A stretch of DNA of 64,000 nt from an uncultured Arachnia sp. (lineage in GTDB: Bacteria > Actinomycetota > Actinomycetes > Propionibacteriales > Propionibacteriaceae). Each line of letters opens with the position of its first letter. Positions within the stretch are counted from its first letter, which is position 1. Of the stretch, positions 8,965-19,109 are shown piece after piece. Made by a program: the position numbers and the translations under genes. Under the pieces are notes generated by a model. That model saw only the letters and a program-made list of their open reading frames with translations. It ran no database searches and was not told the DNA's origin. The stretch spans positions 37,867 to 101,866 of the forward strand of contig CAKUBE010000005.1 in the NCBI GenBank assembly GCA_934636715.1, read 5' to 3'.

Positions 8965-9333
8965 ATGTCGCTGCACGTCAAGAAGGGTGACCGCGTCAAG
9001 GTCATCTCGGGCAAGGACAAGGGCGTGGTCTCCGAGATCATCGCCGTCGACCCGAAGGCCGAGAAGGTCATCGTCCAGGGTGTCAACCTCGTCAAGCGTC
9101 ACCGCCGTGAGTCGCAGGGCGCCAACGGCCAGCGCATCGAGGGCGGCATCATCACCGTCGAGGCCCCCATCCACGTGAGCAATGTGCAGCTCGTGGTGAA
9201 GGTCGACGGCAAGGAGGTCGTCACGCGCGTCGGCTACAAGCGCGTCGAGGTCACCAAGCGTCGTCCCGACGGCTCCGAGTACAAGGCCGAGCGCTCCGTG
9301 CGCATCGCGCGCAAGACCGGTGAGGAGATCTGA
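8965..9333 (+). CDS. rplX: 50S ribosomal protein L24
   Basis: A 122-residue L24 with the N-terminal KOW motif ([16 protein letters not shown]). L24 is an assembly-initiator protein binding the 5' part of 23S rRNA. It starts one base after the rplN stop, and its own TGA overlaps the ATG of rplE (TGATG), pointing to translational coupling. The C-terminus [20 protein letters not shown] is of the actinobacterial type, longer than the E. coli protein (104 residues). Confidence 0.98.
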   Translation: MSLHVKKGDRVKVISGKDKGVVSEIIAVDPKAEKVIVQGVNLVKRHRRESQGANGQRIEGGIITVEAPIHVSNVQLVVKVDGKEVVTRVGYKRVEVTKRRPDGSEYKAERSVRIARKTGEEI

Positions 9334-9953
9334 TGAGCGAGACCACCACCATCCCGCGCCTCAAGGCGAAGTACCGCGAGAGCATCGTCCCCGCGCTGCA
9401 GGACGAGTTCGCCTACGGTAACGTCATGCAGATTCCCGGCCTCACCAAGATCGTGGTGAACATGGGCGTCGGCGAGGCGGCCCGCGACTCGAAGATCATC
9501 GAGGGCGCCATCCGCGACCTGACCGCGATCACCGGCCAGAAGCCGGCCGTGACGAAGGCCCGCAAGTCCATCGCGCAGTTCAAGCTGCGTGAGGGCCAGC
9601 CCATCGGCTGCCACGTGACCCTGCGCGGCGACCGCATGTGGGAGTTCGCCGACCGTCTCCTGACGCTCGCGCTGCCCCGTATCCGCGACTTCCGTGGCCT
9701 CAACGGCCGCCAGTTCGACGGCAACGGCAACTACACCTTCGGCCTCAACGAGCAGGTCATGTTCCTGGAGATCGACCAGGACAAGATCGACCGCGTGCGC
9801 GGCATGGACATCACGTTCGTGACCTCCGCCACCAACGACGAGGAGGGCCGCGCGCTGCTGAAGCACCTCGGCTTCCCCTTCAAGGCCGTCGACGACCCGA
9901 AGAAGCAGAAGGCCAAGCGCGGCCCCGCGTTCTACGCCAAGAAGAAGAAGTGA
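9333..9953 (+). CDS. rplE: 50S ribosomal protein L5
   Basis: A 206-residue L5, the 5S rRNA-binding protein of the central protuberance. [19 protein letters not shown] and the C-terminal [20 protein letters not shown] are family signatures. Its ATG overlaps the rplX stop by one base. The C-terminal Lys-rich tail ([17 protein letters not shown]) is longer than in E. coli L5 (179 residues). Confidence 0.98.
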   Translation: MSETTTIPRLKAKYRESIVPALQDEFAYGNVMQIPGLTKIVVNMGVGEAARDSKIIEGAIRDLTAITGQKPAVTKARKSIAQFKLREGQPIGCHVTLRGDRMWEFADRLLTLALPRIRDFRGLNGRQFDGNGNYTFGLNEQVMFLEIDQDKIDRVRGMDITFVTSATNDEEGRALLKHLGFPFKAVDDPKKQKAKRGPAFYAKKKK

Positions 9954-9961
9954 GCTGAGCA

Positions 9962-10147
9962 ATGGCAAAGACAGCACTCAAGGTCAAGCAGTCCCGCAAG
10001 CCGAAGTTCGGCGTGCGCGCTTACACCCGCTGCCAGAAGTGCGGCCGACCCCATTCGGTCTACCGCAAGTTTGGTCTCTGCCGTGTCTGCCTGCGCGAAA
10101 TGGCCCATGCCGGCGAGCTGCCCGGCGTGACCAAGTCGTCCTGGTGA
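9962..10147 (+). CDS. rpsN: 30S ribosomal protein S14, zinc-binding short type
   Basis: A 61-residue S14 of the zinc-ribbon type (often named rpsZ or S14 type Z). Cys24, Cys27, Cys40 and Cys43 give the CxxC-CxxC zinc site (CQKC, CRVC). S14 binds the 16S rRNA 3' domain in the 30S head. Many actinobacteria also carry a longer cysteine-free S14 for zinc starvation; that paralogue is not in this window. It sits eight bases after rplE, in the canonical spc position. Confidence 0.97.
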   Translation: MAKTALKVKQSRKPKFGVRAYTRCQKCGRPHSVYRKFGLCRVCLREMAHAGELPGVTKSSW

Positions 10148-10227
10148 CCCGACCCACTTCATCGAAACACTAACTAACACCAGGTCCGGTTCCGCCGGAA
10201 ACCGGTGAGAGAAAGAGGCAACAAGTC

Positions 10228-10632
10228 ATGACGATGACTGATCCCATCGCGGACATGCTCACGCGTGTCCGCAACGCCAATCAGGCGTACCAGGAGACCA
10301 CGTCCATGCCGTCGTCGAAGATCAAGGTGGGCATCGCTGAGATCCTGAAGCGCAACGGTTACATCGCCGGGTTCGAGCAGACCGAGGTCGAGGGCCAGGT
10401 CGGCAAGGTGCTGAAGGTCACCCTGAAGTACGGCGACTCCCGCGAGCGCTCCATCTCGGGGCTGCGCCGCATCAGCAAGCCGGGCCTGCGCGTCTACGCC
10501 AAGTCCAACGATCTGCCGAAGGTCCTCGGCGGCCTCGGCATCGCCATCATCTCCACCTCGCAGGGTCTTCTGACCGACCGCGAGGCGAAGGCCAAGTCCG
10601 TGGGCGGCGAAGTGCTCGCCTACGTCTGGTGA
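10228..10632 (+). CDS. rpsH: 30S ribosomal protein S8
   Basis: A 134-residue S8 ([20 protein letters not shown]) with the conserved C-terminal [13 protein letters not shown]8 binds the central domain of 16S rRNA and in E. coli represses spc operon translation. It follows rpsN after an 80-base spacer that holds GAGAGAAAGAGG as the ribosome site. ATG 10228 is chosen over 10234 because family members start MTMTDPI. Confidence 0.98.
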   Translation: MTMTDPIADMLTRVRNANQAYQETTSMPSSKIKVGIAEILKRNGYIAGFEQTEVEGQVGKVLKVTLKYGDSRERSISGLRRISKPGLRVYAKSNDLPKVLGGLGIAIISTSQGLLTDREAKAKSVGGEVLAYVW

Positions 10633-10658
10633 CCGGGCGAAGGTAAGGAGGAAACAAC

Positions 10659-11201
10659 ATGTCACGAATTGGCAGGCTCCCCATCGCCATCCCGTCCGGT
10701 GTTGATGTGAAGCTCGACGGCCGTCAGGTCGACGTCAAGGGCCCTAAGGGCTCCCTGGCGCTCACCGTCGCCGAGCCCATCACGATCGCCAAGAACGAGG
10801 CCGGCCAGCTCGAGGTTGCGCGCCCGAACGACGAGCGGCTGTCCCGCTCGCTGCACGGCCTGACCCGCACGCTGGTGAGCAACATGATCGTCGGCGTCAC
10901 CGACGGCTACGAGAAGAAGCTCGAGATCGTCGGCGTCGGTTACCGCGTGATCTCCAAGGGTCCGCAGCAGCTCGAGTTCGCGCTCGGCTTCTCGCACCCC
11001 GTGGTCATCAACGCGCCGCAGGGCATCGAGTTCACCGTCGAGACCCCCACCCGGTTCACGGTCAAGGGCATCGACAAGCAGCTCGTCGGCGAGGTCGCGG
11101 CGAACATCCGCAAGCTCCGCAAGCCTGAGCCCTACAAGGGCAAGGGCGTCCGCTACGCGGGCGAGCACGTCCGCCGCAAGGCTGGAAAGGCTGGAAAGTA
11201 A
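10659..11201 (+). CDS. rplF: 50S ribosomal protein L6
   Basis: A 180-residue L6 starting [17 protein letters not shown] and ending with the [19 protein letters not shown] signature. It lies near the sarcin-ricin loop and helps form the factor-binding site. A strong AAGGAGGAAA ribosome site precedes the ATG. Its TAA overlaps the rplR ATG (TAATG). Confidence 0.98.
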   Translation: MSRIGRLPIAIPSGVDVKLDGRQVDVKGPKGSLALTVAEPITIAKNEAGQLEVARPNDERLSRSLHGLTRTLVSNMIVGVTDGYEKKLEIVGVGYRVISKGPQQLEFALGFSHPVVINAPQGIEFTVETPTRFTVKGIDKQLVGEVAANIRKLRKPEPYKGKGVRYAGEHVRRKAGKAGK

Positions 11202-11584
11202 TGGCCATCTCCATCAAGCACAGCAAGACGCTGGCGCCGAAGTCCGCCTCGCGGGCACGTCGTCAGCTGCGCGGCCGCAAGAAGATCAACGGCTCTGCCG
11301 AGCGTCCCCGCCTCGTCGTCACGCGCTCCTCGCGGCACCTGTTCGCTCAGGTGATCGACGACGTCCGCGGCGTCACCCTGGTGTCGGCTTCGACCATGGA
11401 GGCCGACCTGCGTGCGGCCGACGGCGACAAGTCGGCGAAGGCCGCGAAGGTCGGCGCCCTGATCGCCGAGCGCGCGAAGGCCGCCGGGGTCGAGCAGGTC
11501 GTCTTCGACCGTGCCGGTAACAAGTACCACGGGCGACTGGCGGCTCTGGCCGACGCCGCCCGCGAGGCCGGCCTCGGCTTCTGA
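11201..11584 (+). CDS. rplR: 50S ribosomal protein L18
   Basis: A 127-residue L18. [20 protein letters not shown] and the C-terminal [20 protein letters not shown] are diagnostic. L18 binds 5S rRNA with L5 and L25. The basic N-terminus ([20 protein letters not shown]) is an rRNA-binding extension common in actinobacteria. It overlaps rplF by one base. Confidence 0.98.
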   Translation: MAISIKHSKTLAPKSASRARRQLRGRKKINGSAERPRLVVTRSSRHLFAQVIDDVRGVTLVSASTMEADLRAADGDKSAKAAKVGALIAERAKAAGVEQVVFDRAGNKYHGRLAALADAAREAGLGF

Positions 11585-11609
11585 TTCGACGAAAGGAAAG
11601 GTAATCACG

Positions 11610-12209
11610 ATGAGTGAGACCCAGCAGCGCCGTTCCGGCGGCGGGGACCGTCGTGGCCGTGACGATCGTCGTGGCCAGGCCCCCAAGGAAGAGAGCAAGT
11701 ACCTCGAGCGCGTGGTGACCATCAACCGCGTCGCCAAGGTCGTCCAGGGTGGTCGTCGCTTCAGCTTCACCGCACTGGTCGTCGTCGGCGACGGCGAGGG
11801 CATGGTCGGCGTCGGCTACGGCAAGGCGAAGGAGGTGCCGGCCGCGATCGCCAAGGGCGTGGAGGAGGCCAAGAAGCACTTCTTCCGCGTGCCGCTGATC
11901 CAGCGCACCATCCCGCACCCCGTGCAGGGTGAGAAGGCCGCCGGCGTGGTGCTCCTGCGCCCGGCGTCCCCGGGTACCGGTGTCATCGCCGGTGGCTCGG
12001 CCCGCGCGGTGCTCGAGTGCGCCGGCGTGCACGACGTGCTCGCCAAGTCGCTCGGCTCGCCGAACGCGATCAACGTGGTGCATGCCACCGTCGACGCGCT
12101 GAAGCAGCTCGAGACGCCCGAGGCCGTCGCCAAGCGCCGCGGCATGCCGGTTGAGGACGTCGCCCCGGCGGCCCTTCTCCGCGCTGCCAAGGAGGAGGTG
12201 GCCAAGTAA
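11610..12209 (+). CDS. rpsE: 30S ribosomal protein S5
   Basis: A 199-residue S5. ATG 11610 is preceded by GAAAGGAAAGG; residues upstream in the open frame have no S5 homology. The S5 RNA-binding domain begins [20 protein letters not shown] and the loop motif is [21 protein letters not shown]5 helps keep decoding accurate and contacts mRNA at the entry tunnel. The N-terminal Gly/Arg-rich stretch is an actinobacterial extension. Its TAA overlaps the rpmD ATG. Confidence 0.98.
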   Translation: MSETQQRRSGGGDRRGRDDRRGQAPKEESKYLERVVTINRVAKVVQGGRRFSFTALVVVGDGEGMVGVGYGKAKEVPAAIAKGVEEAKKHFFRVPLIQRTIPHPVQGEKAAGVVLLRPASPGTGVIAGGSARAVLECAGVHDVLAKSLGSPNAINVVHATVDALKQLETPEAVAKRRGMPVEDVAPAALLRAAKEEVAK

Positions 12210-12391
12210 TGGCTGAACTGAAGATCACCCAGGCAAAGTCTGGGGTGGGTGGCAAGGACTACCAGCGCGCGACGCTGCGTACCCTCGGCCTCAAGCGCAT
12301 CGGCGACTCGGTGGTCCGTGAGGACCGTCCCGAGGTCCTCGGCATGATCCGCACGGTCGCCCACCTCGTTACCGTGGAAGAGGTGAAGTGA
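12209..12391 (+). CDS. rpmD: 50S ribosomal protein L30
   Basis: A 60-residue L30 ([20 protein letters not shown], then [14 protein letters not shown]). Length and position between rpsE and rplO are canonical. The start overlaps the rpsE stop by one base, and rplO starts two bases after its TGA. Confidence 0.97.
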   Translation: MAELKITQAKSGVGGKDYQRATLRTLGLKRIGDSVVREDRPEVLGMIRTVAHLVTVEEVK

Positions 12392-12393
12392 CC

Positions 12394-12834
12394 ATGTCGC
12401 TCAAGCTGCACCACCTGCGTCCCGCCCCGGGCGCCAAGACGGAGAAGACCCGTGTTGGCCGCGGTGAGGGATCCAAGGGCAAGACCGCCGGCCGCGGCAC
12501 CAAGGGCACGGGCGCTCGCAAGAACGTCCCGGCCAACTTCGAGGGCGGCCAGATGCCGCTCCACATGCGCCTGCCGAAGCTGAAGGGGTTCAAGAACCCG
12601 TTCCGCGTCGAGTACCAGGTCGTCAACGTGGGCCGCATCGCCGAGCTGTTCCCGCAGGGCGGGGCCGTCTCGGTCGCCGACCTCGTCGAGGCCGGCGCCG
12701 TGCGCGACGGCGCGCTCGTCAAGGTGCTCGGCACCGGCGACGTGTCCGTGGCGCTGACCGTCACCGCCAACGCCTTCTCCGGCTCCGCGAAGGAGAAGCT
12801 GGAGGCCGCGGGCGGCTCTGCTGCCCTCGTCTGA
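12394..12834 (+). CDS. rplO: 50S ribosomal protein L15
   Basis: A 146-residue L15 ([37 protein letters not shown]). L15 is a late assembly protein of the large subunit. ATG 12394 is chosen; an in-frame GTG at 12388 overlaps the rpmD stop and would add two residues. A strong hairpin 20 bases after the stop ends the spc transcript. Confidence 0.98.
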   Translation: MSLKLHHLRPAPGAKTEKTRVGRGEGSKGKTAGRGTKGTGARKNVPANFEGGQMPLHMRLPKLKGFKNPFRVEYQVVNVGRIAELFPQGGAVSVADLVEAGAVRDGALVKVLGTGDVSVALTVTANAFSGSAKEKLEAAGGSAALV

Positions 12835-12854
12835 GGACGGCTGACACAGATACC

Positions 12855-12897
12855 GCCGACGGGGCGGGACCGGGTTCACCGGTCCCGCCCCGTCGGC
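12855..12897 (+). terminator. Strong hairpin after rplO
   Basis: A perfect 19-bp stem (12855-12873 with 12879-12897), GCCGACGGGGCGGGACCGG against its complement, with loop GTTCA. No clear T-run follows, which is common for high-GC actinobacterial terminators. It separates rplO from the secY promoter. Confidence 0.8.
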
Positions 12898-12914
12898 GTC
12901 TTGAGACTCGAACT

Positions 12915-12943
12915 TTGGTGGCCTGCCGCGTGGTTGGTAGGCT
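12915..12943 (+). promoter_or_regulatory. Promoter of secY-adk-map
   Basis: TTGGTG, 17 bases, TAGGCT. The -10 fits the actinobacterial TANNNT consensus. It lies just after the rplO terminator and about 67 bases before the secY ATG. Confidence 0.5.
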
Positions 12944-13009
12944 GCGGGGGTTGCCGTGCCGTGACAGGCTCCGCAGCGCCCTCTTACGTCGTCGAAAGTA
13001 GTATTTCGA

Positions 13010-14320
13010 ATGCTGTCCGCCCTCGCTAACGCGTTGAAGACTCCGGATCTTCGCAAGAAGCTCCTCTTCACGCTCGGCATCCTCGCCGTCTTCCGCCTCG
13101 GCTCGACGATCCCGTCGCCGAACGTGAACATGGGCCGCATCAGGGAATGTCTCGAGATCTCCGCGCAGGGCGACCAGGCGGGCATCTACTCGATCATCAA
13201 CCTGTTCTCCGGCGGGGCGCTGCTCCAGCTGACCATCTTCGCGCTGGGCATCATGCCGTACATCACGGCGTCGATCATCCTGCAGCTGCTGACCGTCGTC
13301 ATCCCACGCCTCGAGACCCTCAAGAAGGAGGGCGCCTCGGGCACGCAGAAGATCACCGAGTACACGCGTTATCTGACGCTGGTGCTCGCGGTCCTCAACG
13401 CGACGGCATTCGTGACGCTCGCCCGCACGGGCCAGCTCTTCACGGGCTGCGACGGCATCCTGTACACCGACGAGCTGCTGCCGCTGGTCACCATGGTCAT
13501 GGTCATGACCGCGGGCACCGGCCTCATCATGTGGATGGGCGAGCTGATCACCGACCGCGGCGTCGGCAACGGCATGTCCATCATGATCTTCACCCAGATC
13601 GCGGCCAGCTTCCCGACGGGCCTGTGGGCCGTCAAGCTCGGCAAGCCCGGTGCCACCGGCTGGTTCCTCTTCTTCGCCGTCATCGGCGTCGGCCTGCTCG
13701 TTATGCTCGCGATCGTCTGGATCGAGCAGGGGCAGCGGCGCATCCCGGTGCAGTACGCGAAGCGGATGGTGGGCCGGCGCCTCGTCGGCGGATCGACGAC
13801 CTACATCCCGCTGAAGGTCAACCAGTCGGGCGTCATCCCGGTCATCTTCGCGTCGTCGATCATGTACCTCCCCGTGCTGTACGCCACCTTCCGGCCCGAG
13901 GGTGCGGTCTCCGAGTGGATCGCGGTCAACTTCAGCGGCCAGACCCACTCGTGGGCGTACACGCTCACCCAGTTCTTCCTCATCATCGCGTTCTGCTACT
14001 TCTACGTGTCGATCACCTTCAACCCTGAAGAGGTCTCCGACAACATGAAGAAGTACGGCGGCTTCATCCCCGGCATCCGCGCGGGCAAGCCGACCGAGAA
14101 CTACCTGGCCTACGTGCTGTCGCGCCTCACAGCCCCCGGTTCGCTGTACCTGGCGGTCATCGCGCTCATCCCGACTCTCGCGTTCGTGCTGGTCGGCGCG
14201 GGGCAGAACTTCCCGTTCGGCGGCACCTCGATCCTCATCATCGTCGGCGTCGGTCTCGACACCGTGAAGAAGATCGAGAGCCAGCTCCAGCAGCGCAACT
14301 ACGAGGGCTTCCTCAGGTGA
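13010..14320 (+). CDS. secY: Protein translocase subunit SecY
   Basis: A 436-residue, ten-membrane-segment channel subunit of the Sec translocon. [20 protein letters not shown], the plug-region segment with [20 protein letters not shown], and the cytosolic loop [16 protein letters not shown] are all SecY hallmarks. It works with SecE, SecG and SecA. It is separated from rplO by a terminator and has its own promoter. Its TGA overlaps the adk GTG (GTGA), so secY, adk and map form one coupled operon, as in many actinobacteria. Confidence 0.98.
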   Translation: MLSALANALKTPDLRKKLLFTLGILAVFRLGSTIPSPNVNMGRIRECLEISAQGDQAGIYSIINLFSGGALLQLTIFALGIMPYITASIILQLLTVVIPRLETLKKEGASGTQKITEYTRYLTLVLAVLNATAFVTLARTGQLFTGCDGILYTDELLPLVTMVMVMTAGTGLIMWMGELITDRGVGNGMSIMIFTQIAASFPTGLWAVKLGKPGATGWFLFFAVIGVGLLVMLAIVWIEQGQRRIPVQYAKRMVGRRLVGGSTTYIPLKVNQSGVIPVIFASSIMYLPVLYATFRPEGAVSEWIAVNFSGQTHSWAYTLTQFFLIIAFCYFYVSITFNPEEVSDNMKKYGGFIPGIRAGKPTENYLAYVLSRLTAPGSLYLAVIALIPTLAFVLVGAGQNFPFGGTSILIIVGVGLDTVKKIESQLQQRNYEGFLR

Positions 14321-14895
14321 GGTTGCTGATCATGGGGGCCCCCGGAGCGGGCAAGGGCACCCAGGCGACTGCGCTGGCCGAGCGTTACCACGTACCCACG
14401 ATCTCTACGGGCGACATCTTCCGCTACCACATCAAGAACCAGACGCCGCTGGGCGTGAAGGTGAAGGCGCTGATCGACGCCGGGGAGTACGTGCCCGACG
14501 ACGTGACCGAGGAGATCGTCGCCGTGCGCCTGGCGGAGCCCGACTGCGAGGGCGGCTTCCTCCTCGACGGCTTCCCCCGCACGATGCACCAGGTGCACTT
14601 CCTGGACAGCTACCTGAAGGCTCGGGGCGAGAGCCTCGACGCCGTCGTCTCGCTACACGTGGAGGCGGAGGCGCTCGTGCAGCGGCTCCTCGCCCGCGCG
14701 AAGGTCGAGGGCCGCGCCGACGACAACGAGGACACCATCCGCCGTCGCATGGAGGTCTACGCGGGCGCCACCATGCCGCTGATCTTCCACTACGAGTCCC
14801 AGGGGATCCTGGTCGAGATCGACGGCACCGGGGCCATCGACGACGTGCGACGCCGCATGTTCGCCCAGGTCGACGCCCACGTGGCCGCCCGGTGA
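14317..14895 (+). CDS. adk: Adenylate kinase
   Basis: A 192-residue short-form adenylate kinase (ATP + AMP to 2 ADP). The P-loop is [16 protein letters not shown]-binding TISTGDIFR follows, and the LID is of the short type ([17 protein letters not shown]) without zinc cysteines. [12 protein letters not shown] is the family signature. GTG start overlaps the secY stop by four bases, and its own TGA overlaps the map GTG in the same way. Confidence 0.98.
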   Translation: MRLLIMGAPGAGKGTQATALAERYHVPTISTGDIFRYHIKNQTPLGVKVKALIDAGEYVPDDVTEEIVAVRLAEPDCEGGFLLDGFPRTMHQVHFLDSYLKARGESLDAVVSLHVEAEALVQRLLARAKVEGRADDNEDTIRRRMEVYAGATMPLIFHYESQGILVEIDGTGAIDDVRRRMFAQVDAHVAAR

Positions 14896-15713
14896 GCCGG
14901 ATCGAGCTCAAGACCGCCGCACAACTCGTCGCGATGCGACGCGCCGGTCTGGTCGTCGCCGAGGGCCTCGCGGCGATGTGCGAGGCCGCGACGATCGGCG
15001 TGACCACGCTCGAGCTCGATGCGATCGGGCGCGGGGTCCTCGCCCGCAACGGGGCCACTTCGTCGTTCCTCGGCTACGGCGCCGACTACGGGGCGCCCTT
15101 TCCGGGGGTCGCCTGCATCTCCGTCAACGAGGAGCTCGTCCACGGCATCCCCCGCGACCGGGCGCTCGCCGACGGCGACGTCGTCTCGATCGACTTCGGC
15201 GCCATCGTCGACGGCTGGCACGGCGACGCCGCCCGCACCGTCATCGTCGGCCAGGCCGACCCGGCAGACGCCGCCCTCGCCGACGCGACGCGGGAGGCCA
15301 TGTGGGCCGGTACCCGCGCGATGCGCGCCGGCGGCCGGGTCGGCGACGTGTCGAAGGCCATCGAGGGCTACGTGAAGCGGCTGCCCACCCGGTACGGGAC
15401 GCTTCGTGAGTACACCGGCCACGGCATCGGTTCCGAGATGCACATGGAGCCGGACGTGCCGAACTGGTACCGGCCGCGGCCGACGCCCCGGCTGGAGGTG
15501 GGCATGGCGTTGGCCATCGAGCCCATGCTGACCCGCGGCACGCACCAGACCCGCGAGCTGGACGACGAGTGGACCGTGGTCAGCCGCGACGGCGCCCGCG
15601 GGTCGCATTGGGAGAACACCGTCGCGATCACCAGCCGCGGCATCTGGGTGCTCACCGAGCCCGACGGCGGCGAGTCCCGCCTCGGCGACCGCTTCGGCCC
15701 GCTGGCCGACTGA
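14892..15713 (+). CDS. map: Methionine aminopeptidase, type I
   Basis: A 273-residue type I enzyme that removes the initiator methionine. Metal ligands are in [20 protein letters not shown] (two Asp), [12 protein letters not shown] (His), AIEPM (Glu) and the final SHWENTVAI (Glu). GTG start, coupled to adk. In most actinobacteria infA follows map directly; here a sugar-utilisation island begins six bases after the map stop on the opposite strand, and a short relic of another map copy is found at its far end (26819-26871). Confidence 0.97.
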   Translation: MSRIELKTAAQLVAMRRAGLVVAEGLAAMCEAATIGVTTLELDAIGRGVLARNGATSSFLGYGADYGAPFPGVACISVNEELVHGIPRDRALADGDVVSIDFGAIVDGWHGDAARTVIVGQADPADAALADATREAMWAGTRAMRAGGRVGDVSKAIEGYVKRLPTRYGTLREYTGHGIGSEMHMEPDVPNWYRPRPTPRLEVGMALAIEPMLTRGTHQTRELDDEWTVVSRDGARGSHWENTVAITSRGIWVLTEPDGGESRLGDRFGPLAD

Positions 15714-15718
15714 GGGCG

Positions 15719-17524
15719 CTACGCGCTGAAGAGCGGATGGTCGAGGCCCACCTGGTCCTCCGGGTGGTTCCTGACGTCGGCCATCGATCGCGGGAGGTCG
15801 AACGGCAGCCGTCCCACGGGCGCGATCCTTCCCGTCAGGGCGTCGACGAGAGCGTCGTCGCTGGTGCCGTAGTTGGCGGTGAGGACCGTGGCGAGGCCGA
15901 CGAACGGGGTGAGGACAGCCGGCCGGTCCAGGAACACATCGACGATGAGTGGACAGCGGGCGGCGATCCGGGAGAGCCGGACCGCCAGTCCGGGACCGAA
16001 CTCCAGCGAACCCTGGTGGAACGCGGCCTCGAGGAACAGGTCATTGCGGGGCTCCCACGGCGCCTGGAGCCGTACGATCGCGAGATCGGCCTCCTCGGGA
16101 CGGTCTGCGACATCGCCGAGACGCGCCGCGGCGGCAGCGGACATCCCCTCGACGTAGACGCGGCGTGCGCCCGTCAGGGGAAGCCGTTCGGATCCGGTCA
16201 GGACGGTGACCGAGGCCGCCTGCGCCCGATGGCCGGCCTCGGCGAACGCCGAGGATCCGACGATCTGGGCGGCGGCGTCCTCGTCCACGTAGGGGTTGTC
16301 GAAGAGCCCCAGTATGAATTTCACGGTGAGCAGCCGACGTGCGGATGCATCGATGCGTTCCTCGGAGACTCTGCCCTGGGCAACGAGATCGATGAGCAGA
16401 TCGACGCACTCCTCGCCGCCGAACTGGTCGCACCCGGCTTCGATGAGCAACTCCATTCTGCCGTGCGGGTCGAGGTGCTCGACTCCCCAGGCACGTGCAG
16501 GGAGCGTCTGGGTGCCGACGTGGTTGTCGTTGACCAGCTCCCAATCGGAGACGACGACACCCTCGAAGCCGAGTTCGCCGCGGAGGAGTTCGGTGACGAT
16601 GGGCCGGTTGTAGCCGAATCCAACCTCCTCCGCGCTGATACCGCGGAGCGTGAGGTCGATCGGCTTCGAGTAGTACGGCATGACGGCGCTCACCCCGGCC
16701 GCGATGGCTGCGGGGAAGGGCTGAAGGTGCGCTTCCTGGCTCTGCGAGGGGTATGCGGCTTCAGCGCCGTAGGGGAAGTGTGAGTCCTCCCCATCCCGAA
16801 TCGCGCCGCCGCCGGGAAAGTGCTTCGCCGTACAGGCGACGCTGCCGACGCCAAGCGTCTCGCCCTGCATCCCTTGGATGTAGGCGACGCCAAGCTCGGT
16901 CACGAGGTGTGGATCCTGACCGAACGTCTGTGCCTGGCGGGCCCAGCGCGGCTCGGTGGCGAGGTCGAGCGTAGGATGCAGGGCCGCGCGGATGCCGACG
17001 GCGGTGTACTCGCACCGGGCGATGTCGGCGAATCGCCGCACGGTCGCAGGGTCGCGCAGCGCGGCGAGCCCGATCATCTCGGGCCATTGGGAGAAGCTCC
17101 CCGCGGCAAAGCTCGCGCCGGTGTTCTCCGCAAAGGAGTGCCGCGGGTCGCTGGAGATGGTGACCGGAATGCCGTGCGGGGTGTGCTCCGCCAGTTCCTG
17201 GACGGCGTTGTGCCAGCGGGCCGCGTCGCGCGGCGTACCGAGCTTGTGGATGTTGAAGTGGGTCAGGTGCTTGTCCTTGATCACCGTTGAGGTGGCGGAC
17301 TTGCTGATATCGCCAGGTCCCTCGACCACCGATCCGTCCGGGCCCGCCTCGATGACGGTCTGGAACATCAGGCCGACCTTTTCGGGCAGCGAGAGCCGTG
17401 TGAGGAGGTCTTCGACCCGCTCGGCGATCGGACGCCTGGGATCCTCGTAGGGATCCACGATTCCGTTGCGGTTCAGGTCGCGGTAGGCGACCCCGGACGG
17501 ATCGGTGGTGAGGGTGAGGGGCAT
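15719..17524 (-). CDS. GH3 family beta-glucosidase
   Basis: A 601-residue glycoside hydrolase family 3 enzyme without a signal peptide, so cytoplasmic. KHFPGGGAIRDGEDSH is the GH3 (beta/alpha)8 barrel signature, and GVVVSDWE carries the nucleophile Asp327. The N-terminal YRDLNRNGIVDPYEDPRRP is often seen in GH3 beta-glucosidases. The C-terminal GH3_C domain (about 430-600) is present, but no fibronectin-III domain, so it is shorter than typical 720-800-residue members. Context (GH94, GH144-like, sugar importer) suggests hydrolysis of sophorose or short beta-1,2-glucans, as for the GH3 enzyme of the Listeria innocua SOGP cluster. Beta-xylosidase activity is an alternative from sequence alone. 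A good AGGAGAACC ribosome site precedes the ATG. Confidence 0.9.
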   Translation of the reverse strand: MPLTLTTDPSGVAYRDLNRNGIVDPYEDPRRPIAERVEDLLTRLSLPEKVGLMFQTVIEAGPDGSVVEGPGDISKSATSTVIKDKHLTHFNIHKLGTPRDAARWHNAVQELAEHTPHGIPVTISSDPRHSFAENTGASFAAGSFSQWPEMIGLAALRDPATVRRFADIARCEYTAVGIRAALHPTLDLATEPRWARQAQTFGQDPHLVTELGVAYIQGMQGETLGVGSVACTAKHFPGGGAIRDGEDSHFPYGAEAAYPSQSQEAHLQPFPAAIAAGVSAVMPYYSKPIDLTLRGISAEEVGFGYNRPIVTELLRGELGFEGVVVSDWELVNDNHVGTQTLPARAWGVEHLDPHGRMELLIEAGCDQFGGEECVDLLIDLVAQGRVSEERIDASARRLLTVKFILGLFDNPYVDEDAAAQIVGSSAFAEAGHRAQAASVTVLTGSERLPLTGARRVYVEGMSAAAAARLGDVADRPEEADLAIVRLQAPWEPRNDLFLEAAFHQGSLEFGPGLAVRLSRIAARCPLIVDVFLDRPAVLTPFVGLATVLTANYGTSDDALVDALTGRIAPVGRLPFDLPRSMADVRNHPEDQVGLDHPLFSA

Positions 17525-17538
17525 TCCCGGTTCTCCTG

Positions 17539-19092
17539 TCAGTCGAGCGGGGCGAACACCTCGGGGGCGATGACCGGCCGCACGCGCGCCGACACCTCAC
17601 CGCGGGTGAAGTACCTACGGATGTTGTTGCCGGCGAGGACGTTGCCGAGCGCGCCCAGGATCATCGACTGGTCCAGCGAGAGGTGGCGCTTGGCCACCTG
17701 GCCCGACCGGGTGGCGATGGCGTCGTAGAAGCCGCCCTTGCCGTAGGAGTCGAAGTCCCGCTCGATCCTGCGGAGGTTGTCGTAGGCCTCCTTCGGTTCG
17801 TGCATCATGGCCAGGAAGGCCGCATGCGGCGTGACCACGCCGTCACCGAAGGTCGGTGTGGGGTTCGTCTGCCACTGGAAGTCGGTGTGCTCGACGTCGG
17901 AGAAGTAGCCGTCAGGACGCATGCCCAGCGCGTCGACGCCCCACTCGGCGTAGCCCCCGAAGGGATCGCTGGCCGGGGAGAATCCCCAATACCCGTAGGC
18001 GTCCATACCGTGCAGCCGATGGGTGGCGACGTGACGAGGGTGGTTCTTGCCCCACGACTTCGGCGCCCAGGTCGTTTCGGGCACGAACACCGACGGCATC
18101 AGTTCCTCGAACATGGAGCCGCCCCATCCGGGTACGGTCTGCATTCCCAGGTGGTCGTAGGCACCCTCGAAGACGTCCACGCCGCGGTAGGTGTGCCACT
18201 CGCCGACGGGAATCATCTCCTGCCAGTCCCAGTCCGGCGGGAACGTCCGCCAGGCCTGGTAGTAGGACTCGGCCGGCACCTGCTTCTTCGCGATGCCCAG
18301 GTAGGTGGTGATCCGCGTCTCCGACACGATCGTGTCGTAGTGGTGGTCGCGGGTGTACCAGACCGGCTCGCCCTTGCCGATGAGGTTGCGCTCGATCGTC
18401 GGCGGCGGGGAGGTGAGCCGGGTCGGCTCGGAGAGGTAGTAGCCGCCGTAGTTGAGGTACGGGCGCGAATGGGTCGGATCGGCGAAGACGTCGAAGCGCA
18501 TCTTGTCGAAGAGCCTTCCCGCGAGCTTCCTGTTCCCACGGTCGCCGTTGCGCACCACCAGCAGCGCCGCGCCGAGCCAGGCGGCGTCGATGCTGGAGAC
18601 GAAGGGCTCGACCGGGTTGCCGTCGTCGGGCCAGTCGTAGATCACGGAGCCGTCGCGCGGGTCGTACCAGTTGAAGTACATGCCGGCCTCGGTGTGGTGC
18701 TCCATCCGCTCCAGGGTGCGGAGGGTTTGGCGGATACGCGCCGTCGCCTCGCCCGAGGAGATGAGGCGCAGATCGCGGGCCACCAGCGTGCTCCACAGGT
18801 ACCCGCCGATGTTGGTGGGGGAGGTGTAGGTGGCGGTCTTCTTCAGAGTGCCCGTGACGCTGTCGGAGACGAGCCCGGTGCGCTTGTCGGTCATCGCGGT
18901 CATCGAGCGCCAGGTGTCCTTGGCCCACCGCATCAGGGTGGCCTTGTTCGGGCGCGATGGCCTGCCCGGGCCGGGCCGTTTGCCGTGCGCCTCAGCGGGG
19001 GAGGGGAGGGCGGCCAGCGCGGCGACGGCGAGGCCGCCGCCCAGGGCGGTGCGTCGGCTGATCCGGGGACGGGAGGTGGGGGAGTTCGGCAT
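17539..19092 (-). CDS. Tat-exported GH144-like endo-beta-1,2-glucanase
   Basis: A 517-residue secreted protein starting at ATG 19092 with AGGAGC upstream. The N-terminus has a twin-arginine signal (PRISRRTALGGGLAVAALAA, then PSPAEA). The mature part matches the Glycoamylase/COG5368 (alpha/alpha)6 domain: NYGGYYLSEPTRL, GGSMFEELMPSVFVPE, MDAYGYWGFSPASDP and FGDGVVTPHAAFLAM. This domain defines GH144 endo-beta-1,2-glucanases and also the C-terminal half of cyclic beta-glucan synthases. Together with the neighbouring GH94 phosphorylase, GH3 and importer it should cut extracellular beta-1,2-glucan to sophoro-oligosaccharides. Substrate is inferred from family and context. It lies between the GH3 gene and the permease genes in one minus-strand operon. 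Confidence 0.82.
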   Translation of the reverse strand: MPNSPTSRPRISRRTALGGGLAVAALAALPSPAEAHGKRPGPGRPSRPNKATLMRWAKDTWRSMTAMTDKRTGLVSDSVTGTLKKTATYTSPTNIGGYLWSTLVARDLRLISSGEATARIRQTLRTLERMEHHTEAGMYFNWYDPRDGSVIYDWPDDGNPVEPFVSSIDAAWLGAALLVVRNGDRGNRKLAGRLFDKMRFDVFADPTHSRPYLNYGGYYLSEPTRLTSPPPTIERNLIGKGEPVWYTRDHHYDTIVSETRITTYLGIAKKQVPAESYYQAWRTFPPDWDWQEMIPVGEWHTYRGVDVFEGAYDHLGMQTVPGWGGSMFEELMPSVFVPETTWAPKSWGKNHPRHVATHRLHGMDAYGYWGFSPASDPFGGYAEWGVDALGMRPDGYFSDVEHTDFQWQTNPTPTFGDGVVTPHAAFLAMMHEPKEAYDNLRRIERDFDSYGKGGFYDAIATRSGQVAKRHLSLDQSMILGALGNVLAGNNIRRYFTRGEVSARVRPVIAPEVFAPLD

Positions 19093-19109
19093 GGGTATAG
19101 CTCCTTCGC